Positions 45,630 to 56,942 are shown, counted from the stretch's first letter. The stretch: DNA of 64,000 bases from Halicephalobus mephisto (GCA_009193035.1 SWDT01000047.1:62001-126000), one strand, 5' to 3'. A program made the numbers and translations. The notes: generated from the letters alone by a model not told the origin.

Positions 45630-46045
45630 GCTAGAGTGTAGGTTCTTTGAGATGTTGTTCAAACTTCTCTTCCTCTTTTCTGAAACCAGACTTGTCGTTC
45701 ATTTCCTTCCGTCTATCTGAACCTCCTAGTCGCTTTATTGAGCTCTCTAGAAATAGTTTCACTATTCCAAATAGATTGAGAACTTGAAACTCCTCTTTTG
45801 TCCTCTCAATCCAACAGTGTATATGAAAAGAGACAAAGAACATTTGGATAAACCTAAGTTTTCTCTAGTAAGTAACATCGATTTGAAAGAAATACTAGAT
45901 GGAGAATAGTTGTCAGAACATCTACAAACCAACGACGAGAGAAGCTAGAGACTGATCGCAATCTCTCTGAAATACAACATTTTTTAAAAAGAAATTTACT
46001 TTTCTATCTATCGAAATTTCATAGATATTTTCAAAATCTATTAAA
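45630..46045. repeat. Srx-array downstream module, copy 2
   Basis: Near-identical to 40760-41190; similarity stops abruptly after about 46045. Confidence 0.75.
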
Positions 46046-46917
46046 AGATATTGTAATCCTAGAGAATTTTATAGGAAATTTCTTAATCTTCGAAAATCTC
46101 ATCAATGTTATCAAAATGTTCGATGACTCAGAACTTTTAGAACAAGTCTTTAACCTCAAGTTCTGGAAGTGTCCAGAAATTCGTTTTGAAACAAGTTCAT
46201 GATAACTTTCATAATTGTATGATGATTCATAGTATAACAACAAGATTTTCTTTTTAGTAAGTTGTCTATTATTATATTAATTTAGTCCGAAATTAATTTG
46301 TTGATTACAAAAGTTATGTCATTATTACCATCAGGAAATGATACAAATAGAGCTGCTGTGATATTTTGAAAAAGGTAAACAGAAATAGAAGAAAAATAAC
46401 GTAAGACCAAGAAACACACTTTTGTAGTGCTGAGAAAATAATGCTTTATTTTTTAGTATAGCATTTACCAAAAAGTATGCACTTTTATAAACATAATCAC
46501 GTGTTCCGAAATTCCAAGAGTACAGCCAAATAACTTGTTTATGTACTGGATCTTTACAAAGCATTTTTTGAAAACAATCTTATCAGAAACATGAATTTGA
46601 ATTAATTTTCAAATTTAAATGTTTTTAGATTAGGAAAAAATTGCGAAATGAAACATTCGATCTCAAATATGAGAAGGAACACTACTTTTATAAGAATAAT
46701 GTTAGAGAATACTCTTTATTAAAAAATTAAATCGGAGAATATTTTCTTGTTCTAGAACTAAAGCAGATGAGTTTTGGAATAGAACACCAAAAATTGAAAA
46801 CAGATTATTCGATATAACAGAAAATTTACGCAATAATAATTTCTGTTTAAAGATCATTTTACGGTTGTGGTTTTTGATTGCAGATACAATATAAAAGACC
46901 GGTTAAATTAGGAAAAG

Positions 46918-47115
46918 GAATTAAGGAAGTGTATTGAAGATGTATTGAATAGAAGGGATTTGGAAAAAAAGACGGCTTATCTGTAGAATATTCGTATTTT
47001 AAAAATTGAAGAAGTCAGGGTTGAGTTTATCATTCTTTCGTTGATTCCGTTAATCTTGTTGAGGTTTTAGATAAAAATTCTTTATTCAAACCTTTGTAAA
47101 TACAGAATACCGAAA
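46918..47115. repeat. Srx-array upstream module, near-identical patch (copy 2)
   Basis: Counterpart of 41855-42035. Confidence 0.75.
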
Positions 47116-47894
47116 CTATAAAATATTTCCGAGAAAGTTCCTGGTTGAAAAGAACAAAAATTCATATTAGTCACAATAATTATAACTTTTGTCTTTGTCT
47201 TTCGGAAAATAATTTTCTTTTAATTACTAAATTGTTTGTAATTGAGCATGTAGAAACAATTGCGTAACAGTTGTAGCTAACACATTTATGGTCTAATTCT
47301 GACAAATTTAATGCAAAAATTAAAAGTAAGAAACTATTTTAAATAACTTTGATTGTTTATACGAAACGTTAAAAGTCATTCTAGATAAGTTTTCACATTT
47401 CGTATGCAGTCCTGGGATGTAATTTTAGATGTTCATAGAATTAGATATAAGTCTTCAGCGCTCAAGATTCTGAAGATCAACTTCTGATCTCAGATTCATT
47501 TTGCGGATGTGATAACCCCATATAAGCATTTTTCATTTGGTTCTAATTGCAGGTTTAGATTATAAATATTGAAAACATAAGTGTGAGAATACAGAAGAAA
47601 TCACATGATGCATTTTAATTGAATAAAAATTGTCATTTTATACAATACGATCCAAAAGTACAGAATGTACAAGTACTCAGGAGCGAAGTAAAAGCACGCA
47701 ATTGTTTAAGAGAACAAGCCTTGAAAAAAACTAACGCCACCTTTAAAGTATAAATAACGTTTAATTCAGAGTATTTCAATTTTAAGCTCTCACAACCCTA
47801 CTGTCCAATCCAAAATCCCAGTTTCTATTCAGCTTTCAACCTACCGTTTATATTATTCTACTTGTGTACTATCTGTGTCTGTAATAGTGCAGAA

Positions 47895-49242
47895 ATGATA
47901 TCCTTGGTTTCAATCCTTTGTGGAGGACTAATCACGGTATCTGCTTTCTGCGGATTCATATTGAACGCTAGCGTGCTGTACGCTCTTTACAAGAACGGAT
48001 TCCTGAATCCTTCTCACAACAGTGTTTACATCTTGGCTTTTTGCAATATTCTTGGGAACACGATTCAAACATTCATAACTTTTGTTTATTTGGGTCCGAC
48101 AAGCGTAATACAGGTACTGTAGTAGGAAACATTCATGGTAACATGAAAATTGGGAATAATAGTTTTCCGCACATGAATCTACTAAACTTTCGAGTTCAGC
48201 TGTTATTTTAAGATGTTTAACTTAGATGTTAAAACGTTCTAAAACTTGAAAGGTCTAGAAATCTCTTCAATATCTCAGATATTTGCACTATATTCCAGAA
48301 GACTCTGGAATTTCTATAAAATTTTAGTAATAGGATAAAAACATTGCAGGATGACTACTTCGAAGGAGGACCGACTTCAACTGGAGCTAAATTAGTTTCC
48401 TGGACCTTCCTCTGGTTTTGGTACACCGACATGTTCCTTCAGCCGGTAGTTTCTCTGAACAGATTGATTATGGTCATTTTCCCTATGTACTCTCACTTCT
48501 TCGACAGAAAGAAGACAACCATCTATGGAGTATCATCTATTGTGTTGGGATTTTTCTTGGCTATCTTCTCGGACTTTATACTCCCCTGTTGCACGTAAGT
48601 TCAGTAGTTATAACTTGTTTCGCAAGGAATTAATTCAGAGTATATGTGTATTACGGTGTCTACAGTTATTTCTACATCGACACTGGTTATAACTACGTCA
48701 ACTTCTACGTTGATCTTCCGGTTAACGGCTCCAGCTCCTTCATTTCTATTTTATGCTACATCATCGTAAAATCTGATTTATTGTACAATAATTAATCGTT
48801 TCTTCTAGATTTTTGTGTACGTGCGGAAGAATACCATACATACTTCCGGGGTTACTAAAGAGCAACTTTCTTCCAGAAAGATAAAGGAGATAGGATATGC
48901 CGTACAGTTCGCCTTCTGCTCTCTTTTTATCCTCAGTAAGCTTTAATATTAAATTGAAACTAATTATTATATGTTGTAGTGGCGTGGGTGACGTTCAGAG
49001 TGTTTCCGGTAGTAGTCCCTCCCGATCAGCTTGCTTGGTTCACCGTAATCGCCATGTGTGTGATTTTGCACTGGGTGGCGAATTCGATGATCTTTGTTTG
49101 CTTCAATAAAGAGTTCAAGGATAAGTTCTTCGGGAGGATTTCCCACATTCCCAACATCAGCCAGAATACTCCTACCGCGAATAAGTCAAAAAACGGATAC
49201 ATAGCGAAAGGTAATATTTCAAACAAGGTGTTTCATATTTAG
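47895..49242 (+). CDS. Srx-type chemoreceptor, array gene 3 (5 exons)
   Basis: Intact 326-aa member of the array. Exons 47895-48113, 48350-48594, 48639-48765, 48809-48935 and 48980-49242 have the same lengths as gene 2 and the same phases as both neighbours. Key motifs: GFLNPSHNSVYILAFCNILG, SLNRLIMVIFPMYSHFFDRK and FVCFNKEFKDKFFG. The extracellular loop after TM4 (VYYGVYSYFYIDTGYNYVNF) differs most from gene 1, where ligand specificity could vary. An in-frame GTG/TTG extension upstream exists, but the ATG at 47895 aligns with the starts of the other two genes. All splice donors are good (GTACTG at intron 1 is the weakest). Confidence 0.8.
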
Positions 49243-50221
49243 CGAATAAAAAAGGATTTATATCATGTCATTTTCGTCTATATATCGATATTGAAGCTAA
49301 TCTAGTTAACTTGATTGTATTTTGTCTGATGATTGTAGAATTTTTCGATGTGATCTTTAGTCTAGATTTCTTGAATATTTTGATTATGGTATAGGAGATA
49401 TTATATTTCAGTCTGATCCACTATAACTAGCTGGTCTTGCTTTTGAAGTTTTGAGTCACTTGAGTACATTTCATTATGATGTAGATCATGCTTCCTGTAT
49501 AATTTGAGAACTTGAAACTCTATTTGTTTTCACATTGTAAATCTTGTCATGTATGCTAACAGAGGTAATATGAATAATAATGAACTTTCTCAGATTGACA
49601 GAAGGAATATGTTTGATCAAGAACACCTTCTATCCATTGGAGAACTAATAAGTGATTAAATTTGATTTACAGGTTCTTATTCTAAACCAAATTGTTATTT
49701 TTCTGTTTTTCAAAAAGTGAAAATTTACTTTTTACTTACTAAAATATAATAAGAACTTTAAAATAAACATCAGAATTTCTAGAAATTCGCACTCAAACAG
49801 TTTTATAATAACTTTTGCTTTTAATTTGCACAGTAGTATGAGTTCAATACTCACATCAGAACTCGGTAATTTTAGAAATCCTTAAGATTCTAGAAATTAA
49901 TGCCATGCTAGTTTGAATACAATATCCATTTTTAATTTTTGTAGCATTATGGTTTTTGTTAGCGATTTGCTGTTAACTTAAATTGTATTTTGTGTTATTT
50001 TAATTTTTTACCAAAATCTGGGCTATTGTTATTTTCAGAATGAAAAAAGTAAGATCTATTTGAACTTTAATTGATTCACAGTTGTTGACTTAACTACACT
50101 TTTTACGTGTTTCTTATTCCCGAAATTATGGAAGAACATTCATGTCGATAAAGAAGATAAACAAATATTTTATTTCTTCTTCAGTCTTGACGACAAATCA
50201 ATTTTCTATGGTTCGCTTTTC
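49243..50221. other. Intergenic region after the Srx array
   Basis: A decayed third copy of the array's downstream module lies at about 49490-49640. Otherwise AT-rich. A TTCTTCTTCAG at 50175-50185 may be a trans-splice acceptor for the next gene. Confidence 0.45.
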
Positions 50222-50488
50222 ATGCTTCGGATTATTTGTATTTTTTTATTTTTATTAGATATTTTTTCAACTGAATCAAATCAGGTATCGTTTCATGGAT
50301 GTCTCCATACCTGCAAGACACTAGGAATCTGTCCTCCAAAAAGTGTCTGCTGTAATGATGCCTGCTGTAAAACCCAATGTGAAGTGCCTTGTGATGGAGC
50401 AGCTTGTTTCAGTAATTTCGACTGCGATATAACCTACGACTGTGATAACGGATGTTGTAAACTCAGGAAAAAGTGGTGGTTTTTTTGA
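50222..50488 (+). CDS. Secreted cysteine-rich peptide (88 aa)
   Basis: Single-exon precursor. Residues 1-17 form a hydrophobic signal peptide (MLRIICIFLFLLDIFST). The mature part has 14 cysteines, enough for seven disulfides, with spacing GCLHTC, VCCNDACC, QCEVPC, ACFSNFDC, DCDNGCC, and a basic aromatic end RKKWWFF. The CC...CC...CC pattern resembles WAP-like or other small disulfide-rich secreted proteins, but I do not recognise a family. An AATAAA follows the stop by about 45 nt, and a possible trans-splice acceptor lies at 50185. Roles in defence or surface protection are only guesses. Confidence 0.65.
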   Translation: MLRIICIFLFLLDIFSTESNQVSFHGCLHTCKTLGICPPKSVCCNDACCKTQCEVPCDGAACFSNFDCDITYDCDNGCCKLRKKWWFF

Positions 50489-50937
50489 TTTTTAAGTTTT
50501 TATCTTTACAAATTACTGTATATAAGTAATACGAATAAATTTCAACCATAAACTAACTTTAATCATTTAACATTTCTTAAATTAATAGAAATATCGAAGT
50601 TTCAAATCTCGATTATTTACTTTAATGAAATAAAGTAGTTTTGGAATTGTATCTTATCACGAAAACTTTTGGCTTTAATTTTTATTATTAATTCAAATAA
50701 ACAGATACAATTTAAAAAAAAATTCAAATGATGTTTTGACACAAAAGGCCTCCGATTTTTCTAACTCTGACTAATAAGTTTGATAAAAGTAAATATTGAT
50801 TATTTTCTCTAAAATGATAAAATCAGTCCTCTACGGAAACTAATCATGACTTTTTACGTCAAAGAATATTAAAATAATTGTCATCTCTTAATTTATTCAA
50901 ATCCTATAAAAAAGTTAACTTCCGAAAAAAAGATTTA
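50489..50937. other. AT-rich intergenic region
   Basis: 3' flank of the cysteine-rich peptide gene. Apart from the poly(A) signal near 50535, nothing is recognised. Confidence 0.5.
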
Positions 50938-51580
50938 TACCCAAAAATGAGTACATGATATATGATGAATAGATAGATTAAAACGACTCTGACGTATTGA
51001 ATATAGTACATTCAATGTGTAAGTACATTAAATTGATATTGGTATATGATATATAATGTATGGATAGATTAAAACGACTCTGACGTATCGGATATAGTAT
51101 ACTTAATATAAAAGTATATTAAGCATAATATCAGTGAATTGTATTTAATATACCAATATCTTAAAACGGTTTTGATGTATCAGATATGTTTAATAAAACG
51201 ATATATTGAGTAAGATATTGATGCATTATATTCAATGTATACACACAAAAAAGCGCAACTTTTAGATCCGTAACAATTGCGGAATGCAACACAATTGTCA
51301 CATTCTTCATAAATATTTCGCATTTGTGACGAAGATTGCAATAGTGACGATTTACATTTGTTATTGCAACAAAAGTTACGTTTTTTGTGTAGGTGCACTA
51401 AGTTGATATTGATATACGACACCTAATATATCGATATATTAAATATATTTGACACATCAGAGTTGTTTTAATATATCGATATATTAAGTTGATATCAGTG
51501 CATTGCATTTACTGTATCGGTGCATTGAACATAATATATTCAATACAATACAGTCATTTCAATGTATTTTTTTGCGGTTA
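50938..51580. mobile_element. AT-rich foldback-like repeat, family 2 (51 kb copy)
   Basis: Left end CCAAAAATGAGTACATGATA; right end, on the other strand, GCAAAAAAATACATTGAAAT. Inside are duplicated words such as GATTAAAACGACTCTGACGT (50977 and 51067) and ATATATCGATATATTAA. Its left part matches the reverse strand of 53260-53466. A family 1 MITE (51242-51389) is inserted in the middle. Confidence 0.5.
51242..51389. mobile_element. MITE family 1, copy 2 (148 bp)
   Basis: TIRs CACACAAAAAAGCGCAAC and, on the other strand, CACAAAAAACGTAAC, flanked by TA on both sides. Clearly homologous to 3693-4037 and 59667-59815. It lies within an AT-rich foldback repeat. Confidence 0.8.
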
Positions 51581-52849
51581 TATCAAATCATCAATTTTCT
51601 ACTTTCTATGAAAAATAAAAAACTTAAAAATAATTAAATTTGAAAAAGTCAATTTTTATAGCATCCCCTGGTTGATCTATTTTAATATTTTTCAATTAAC
51701 TTTGAACAAAGCGAAAACCTCTTTCAAATTTCTGACCTCTATCAAAAATATACTTTTTTATCCTTCTTAGTTCGGCTTCAAAACAAATTTGAAAAAATTT
51801 CATACTATTTTTTTAAAAATATTAAAACAAAAAATGATTAATTTCATTACAGTTGTTCTTCCGAACATATTTTTTACTATTAAATTACAAAATTAATATA
51901 ATCATAAATTATAATTTTATTTGTTTAAACTATAATTTTTATTACTAGATAATTACGTCTTTCAGAATACTGTAGGTTAAATAATTTTCCTTTCGAAATA
52001 CTTCAAATTTTTCCGAAATTGAAATAAATGGATTTTGAGAAGAATGTACTTTTAACGCTTTCACATAATTATATCCTTTCGCAGCAATGAAGTTTGATAA
52101 GAATTTAACTTTAAAATCAAAGCTAAATTTACATCTTGCACGCAACATTAATCAAAATCTGTAACTTACATGCAATATAAGTCTGCTAAATCTGCACTCC
52201 GTATGCAACATTGATCGCAATCAAAATCTGCAGCTTGCACGTAATATTCATTGAATCAAAAATTAGTAAATTACATGCACAATTGTGAAAATGGAAATCT
52301 ATAACTAGCATGCAATATTCAGGCAGATTATTTGATGTTATTCTTTTTAATAATAGTTTCTCAAAACTATTTTTCTTTTTTATTTAATTTATAGATTACA
52401 AATAATAGTGTAATTTAGTGGTTGAATATGATTAGTGTTGTAGTTTCTAAGTTTACAGTAAGAGTTGGTTTAAGATTATTTTGGAATTTCAAAGATAGTT
52501 TCATATATCGATTTAGTTTGAATTTAGTTACTAAGACCACTTTGAGAGTCAAGAAGCTTCATTTGTCTTGGATTTTCATTGTTCTACAGCCATAGTACAT
52601 GATTTATATTTTAAAATCACAAGACAGAACAAAATTAACTTCCGATAAATGTTGCATCTAATTACTCCAATTGTTACCTACAAACTGCAAGTTAAATTCT
52701 ACTTTTAACCTCGAATTTCTTATCAAATTTAGCAGACTTTTGTAAAGCTGTAAAAGTACGGTATAAATGTATTTTGAAACAGTTCTAGTTACATTAGAAA
52801 TCGTTTATTTTTATGTAACGACGAATTAGGAAGTTTTTTGATCCGAAAA
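51581..52849. other. AT-rich intergenic region
   Basis: No gene. At 52130-52325 four to five degenerate copies of an ATCTGCAACTTGCACGCAAT-like motif occur, the same family as at 8870-9003. The rest lies downstream of the minus-strand heat-shock gene. Confidence 0.5.
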
Positions 52850-54123
52850 TTATGCCTTTGGTTGAATGGGGATGTTTCTGACTTTGGATTCCTCGACAGC
52901 TTTCTTGATGGATTGGATGGTCAAGATGCCGTCTTTGGAGAGTTCGGAAGTGACGTCTTCTGGCTTGGTGTTGAGTGGCAGATTGTATTTTCTGACAAAA
53001 TGTCGTTCGATCTACAATGATTCCATGATAAACAACTTGAATAAAAACAAGCTTTTGCAATTACTGTAACAAACAAATCAGTTTTTAGCAAATTACTTCA
53101 ATATAAATTATAATCTTTAATATTTACTAGTATTTGAATGTATAATAACTGATTTAGGAGTATGCAGACTACTGAACCCCATGTGACCCTAGGATTTTCT
53201 ATATCTATTCAGAAAGTATATGTTCAAAAAGTTTATTACGAAATTGTGTAACATTATTTCACAAAAAGAGTACATCAAAGCAGGTCTAATGTGCCGATAT
53301 CAATATATTGAATATAATATATCTGATAAGTCGGAGTAATTTTAACATATCGAATACATTAAATATAGTATATCCATATCAATTTAATGTACCTACACAT
53401 TGAATATAATGTATCGTTATTGTACTTACTACGTTCATCTATTACATACCATGTACCCGTTTTGTGCATTGTCATGCAAAGTCGAAATTCGCACATAGAT
53501 CAATTTAAAACTTATTAAATCTCTTCTAGAAACTCAAATAGTATTTAAAAATTTTCTAGTAATATTTGAAAACTTCTAGATTTTCGAGAGTTTCTAAAAT
53601 TTCACGGAAGTTTCTAGTCTTCCAAAGTTTACTTCAAGATCCTGAAACTTTCGAAAAAAACTCTAGAATCTTTCAGAATTAAATAAAGTTTCTGGAACTA
53701 TCTAAAATCAAAATCCTAGAAGCTCTTTGGAATTCGTATCAACACATTTTTTAATTTTTACAATAATATAATTAATTACATGTGAGAATTTCCAAAAATC
53801 AGAATTTTTAGAGGAATCTGAAGTCAACTTACCTTTCCATATTTGTCAGTTTTCTCTTCATGTTTTCCTTCGATGACGAGTTCGTTCTCGACGACATTGA
53901 CCGTAAGCTCTTCTGGACGGAAATGTGAAACGTCGATCTCGACCTTGAAGGTTTCGTCGTTGTTGATGACTTCCCCGACTCCATCGGCGAACCGATGGCC
54001 GTCCATCATGGCTTTGTCAGCCCAATAGGGGGATCTCAAAGGTCGATCAAACTCCCAATCGTCGAAGAACCTAGTGTGGAAGAAGGGGGACGTCAGGGGG
54101 TCTCGGAATCGGCGGAAATTCAT
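52850..54123 (-). CDS. Small heat-shock protein, alpha-crystallin type (2 exons)
   Basis: ATP-independent chaperone of 150 aa that holds unfolding proteins, probably as cytosolic oligomers. Exons 54123-53833 and 53011-52850 join in phase 0 with an 821-nt intron, unusually long for an sHSP gene. Seen: an Arg/Phe/Trp-rich N-terminus (MNFRRFRDPLTSPFF), the alpha-crystallin domain (about 50-140) with VSHFRPEELTV, LVIEGKHEEKTDKYG and the LSKDGILTI groove motif, and a C-terminal IPI motif (RNIPIQP) for oligomer assembly. A heat-shock element lies about 195 bp upstream. Closest in layout to worm HSP-16/SIP-1-type proteins, but assignment to one of them is not possible by eye. Confidence 0.92.
53260..53466. 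mobile_element. AT-rich foldback-like element, family 2 (207 bp) in the sHSP intron
   Basis: TIRs CACAAAAAGAGTACAT (left) and, on the other strand, CACAAAACGGGTACAT (right). The right half (TCAATTTAATGTACCTACAC) matches the reverse strand of the 51 kb copy. The insertion explains part of the unusual intron length of the heat-shock gene. Confidence 0.65.
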
Positions 54124-54315
54124 TTTGAAAGTTTGACGACTGTCCGGAAGAGTTCACGAGGGAGTTTAAATACGGAAAAATACGTCTGGACGGGGGCGAA
54201 ATTGAACAAAAGAAATTTAAATCTGTAAAATAAACAATAAAAGTTTAACTGCAAAATTGAAAAATAAGTTTTTGTTTTCGGTGAGGAAACCAGAATAATC
54301 TGTCAGGAAACTATT

Positions 54316-54328
54316 GGAACTTTCGAGG
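54316..54328. promoter_or_regulatory. Heat-shock element
   Basis: GGAACTTTCGAGG fits nGAAnnTTCnnGn, the HSF-1 binding consensus, about 195 bp upstream of the sHSP start codon. A TATTTAAA-type core lies nearer the gene at about 54156-54163. Confidence 0.55.
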
Positions 54329-54993
54329 GCTGTCGATGCTAATCACCCCGTCCATCTGATTCATGAATAATGCTCTTTTTGACAAAAACTTTACTGTTGT
54401 AAAAAATTGAAATCAACACTGACGAAATTGTTTCGATACGAATTTTCTAGAACATTTTCGAAATTTCCAAAATTCTTTGTTTTCAGATGATTTCGAAATT
54501 ACAATAAGAAAGTAAATAATGTTGCAAAATTGTCTCAACATAAATTTTCTAGAACATTTTCGAAATTTCTAACATTCTTTGTTTTGAGATGATTTCGAAA
54601 TTAGAATAATAAGAAAGCAAATAATGTTGCAAAATTGTCTCAACATAAATTTTCTAGAAAATTCTATAAGCATTGAGAAAGTTCTGAAATCTTTCACAAA
54701 ATTTTTGAGGTTTCTGTTACTCTAACTTGATACACATAAATCAGAAACAGACGTTACGAAATTGTCTCAACTTGAATTTTTAGTTTGCAGAATTCTCTGT
54801 TTTTGATGATTACAAAGTTTCTATTGAATTTTGAAAATTTCCACAAGATTCTAAAAAGTTTTATAAGTTTCAATGAGATTCTGAAAAATCCCAGATTCCT
54901 ACAAGATTCTAAAAAGTTCCAGAAAGTTCATAATTCTAGTTCAGCTTTTATTTCGAAATCTTAAAAAAATAATACTTTAACTTCGTAATTGGA
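54329..54993. other. Intergenic region between sHSP and saposin genes
   Basis: Two to three imperfect tandem copies of a unit with AAAATTGTCTCAACATAAAT and TTTCTAGAACATTTTCGAAA (about 54425-54790). No gene seen. Confidence 0.5.
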
Positions 54994-55477
54994 TTACTTG
55001 GATCCATTGTAAGAACAGGGAGACTTCATGATCTTAGTGCAGGTCTTAGAAGGATCAGCTTCGGTGTCTGCTTCGAGTTCTCCCATGACGTCGTTGATGA
55101 GGTCTTCGCAGAGTTTGTCGAACAAGTTACCAGTTCCGAGTTTCTTCCGGCAGTACTCGTCCATCTTCTGTTGCTGATAAGCTTCGTCACATTCGGCGTA
55201 CATTTCGCCAATCAGAACGAGGTCGAGACAAAGTTCACACATTGCCGTATTCTCCTCTATTATTTATTATTATTATTTATTATTCGTTTTAAATAATGAA
55301 ACTTACTGTGGGCCAGAAGGAGCTGGGCAGCGAACTTGGCTCCGCAGTTGGGTTCATCTTTGGTCTGGGGCTTCAGGGGAACCACAAGGGCAGTCCCAAT
55401 GACAGCGAGAGAAAGGAAAACTAAATTTGAAGTTAATTATTGTTTAAAAAGTGAAACAAACCAATAAGAGTCTTCAT
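54994..55477 (-). CDS. Saposin-like (caenopore/SPP-type) protein 1 (3 exons)
   Basis: Secreted 130-aa protein with one saposin B domain. Exons: 55477-55462, 55420-55307, 55256-54994. The signal peptide is split by the first intron (MKTLI joined to VFLSLAVIGTALV). The saposin domain carries six Cys in family order: CELC ... AECDEAY ... YCRKK ... LCEDL ... TCTKIM ... PCSY. Worm SPP proteins are gut peptides that act on membranes of ingested microbes, but members differ in activity and none is shown here. The exon 3 acceptor (AATAATAG) is weak, but it is the only one that keeps phase. A GATA site upstream supports intestinal expression. Paralogue of 56231-56662 in the same orientation. Confidence 0.85.
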
Positions 55478-55520
55478 GGTCGAAAAGGATGAAAATCAGA
55501 TTTTCCACGTTCGATTTCTG

Positions 55521-55549
55521 CTTATAACAATGCACTGATTTTCTTATCT
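55521..55549 (-). promoter_or_regulatory. TATA-like box and GATA site of saposin-like gene 1
   Basis: On the minus strand AGATAAG (55549-55543) is followed by TTATAAG (55527-55521), about 45-70 bp upstream of the start codon. Typical of ELT-2-driven gut genes. Confidence 0.55.
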
Positions 55550-56230
55550 GCTGCTCGATGGAGATGATAACGGAGAGATTTAGCGATGATTTCCGGATTC
55601 TTAATGTAGTTTATTTGCTCAGTTAATTCTTTCATCACAGGATTATAACGTTGATCGTGATTTCCTCTAACTCGGTCGATAGGGTTCCTTCAATAAGAAT
55701 TCAACCTAGGATAAACATGTTTCACAACTTCCAGTGTACAAAGGAAAAGAATCTAAACATATTACGGTGAATCCAATATGTCATTAAAAATCGTCCGCGT
55801 GATTTGATCAACATCTTCGATTACTTTTTGTCCAAAGTTCTGTTTACGCTGGAAGATAAACGAACTCATCATAATCTTCGGAGACTTTCGTCGCGAGAGT
55901 TTATTGTGTTTTGGATGAAACTAGAGTCGTATTTGACAGTACACAAGCTTATCATAGTCTTCAAGAACCTTCATGACGTCAATCGATTGTGCTCTTTTCC
56001 AAGTTGCTTTTTGCACAAAATTCTGCTTGCGTTTCAAATTAGGCGAACTAATCATGATTTTCAATAACATTTGCAGCAAAAATTAATCACAATTTTAATT
56101 ACTTTTTAAACGATATTCTATCCACATTTAAGAGCAAAAAACCCGTTATGATCCTCAGAAATTTTATTGATGAAAATTGGCTTCTCGTTTTGTGATATCT
56201 TTATTCAAAAATTACAAAATAATAAAATTT
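55550..56230. other. Spacer between the two saposin-like genes
   Basis: No gene supported. An 87-codon frame at 55804-56067 has no ATG-based support or domain. Short words such as CGAACT.ATCAT are repeated (about 55860 and 56045), suggesting an old local duplication. Confidence 0.45.
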
Positions 56231-56662
56231 TTATTTACTTCCGTCGTACTTACATGCGGCGTTCAAAATGTTCGTGCAGGTCGTGGAAGGATCAACATTA
56301 GTGCCTTTCTCGAGTTCTCCCATGACGTCATTCACGAGCTGTTCACACGTTCTGTCGGGAATAGATCCGGCTCCGAGTTTTTTCTTACAGTACAAGGTAA
56401 GCTGTTGCTGTATGAAGGCTTCACCGCATTCAGCGTACATCTCAACGATCTGGACAAGATCTAAACATACTTCACAATTGAGAGTCGCAGCTTGTCCGGG
56501 GAATTTGATGAGCTCGTAAGCATTCTTTAATCCGCAATTGAGACCCTCGTTTTTCTGCTGGGGGATAACCAAGGCACAAGTAATGCCGATAAGAGTAGCA
56601 ATCACTAAAGAACGTAATTATCAAGTCAGTAAAGTTACTGTAGTCTCACCGAGCAGCTTCAT
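56231..56662 (-). CDS. Saposin-like (caenopore/SPP-type) protein 2 (2 exons)
   Basis: Secreted 128-aa saposin B protein. Exons 56662-56650 (only MKLL plus one base) and 56604-56231. Signal peptide MKLLVIATLIGITCALV spans the first intron, at the same place as in saposin-like gene 1. The domain has six Cys in order: NCEVCLDLVQ ... AECGEAF ... YCKKK ... TCEQLVNDVMGELE ... TCTNIL ... ACKYDGSK. LVNDVMGELE and the final YDGSK/YNGSK are shared with the paralogue, showing tandem duplication. Gene 1's second coding intron is missing here, so either it was lost here or gained there. GATA sites lie upstream. Function inferred from family. Confidence 0.87.
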
Positions 56663-56752
56663 TTTCGATTTGAATAAAATGACTTCTCGGATCTCATTTT
56701 TCCATTTAAATTCTCCTTTTTCTTGAATTCCTTTTTCTAAGCTTCTTTGTTT

Positions 56753-56832
56753 GATAACAGCCCGGACCGGATTAGCATAAAACTCAGCACATGTGCTCTT
56801 GCAACCTTTCTGTCTTCTACTTTACTGATAAG
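56753..56832. promoter_or_regulatory. GATA sites upstream of saposin-like gene 2
   Basis: TGATAAC near 56754-56760 and a full TGATAAG at 56826-56832. The latter lies between this gene and the collagen's 3' end, so the saposin gene is the likely target. Confidence 0.45.
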
Positions 56833-56942
56833 ATTTCTTTTTTTCACCAAACAAAACCCAAATTTTTGAGAACAAAGATGGAATCAAACTGTTTATTCTT
56901 TACTTCACATTAGAGAAATGAAAAATCTATTTTTTGAACAGA

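Larger units (their letters stand above)
44901..47894. other. Intergenic spacer between array genes 2 and 3
   Basis: Holds the downstream module at 45630-46045 and the upstream module at 46250-47260. Otherwise AT-rich, with no supported gene on either strand. Confidence 0.55.
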
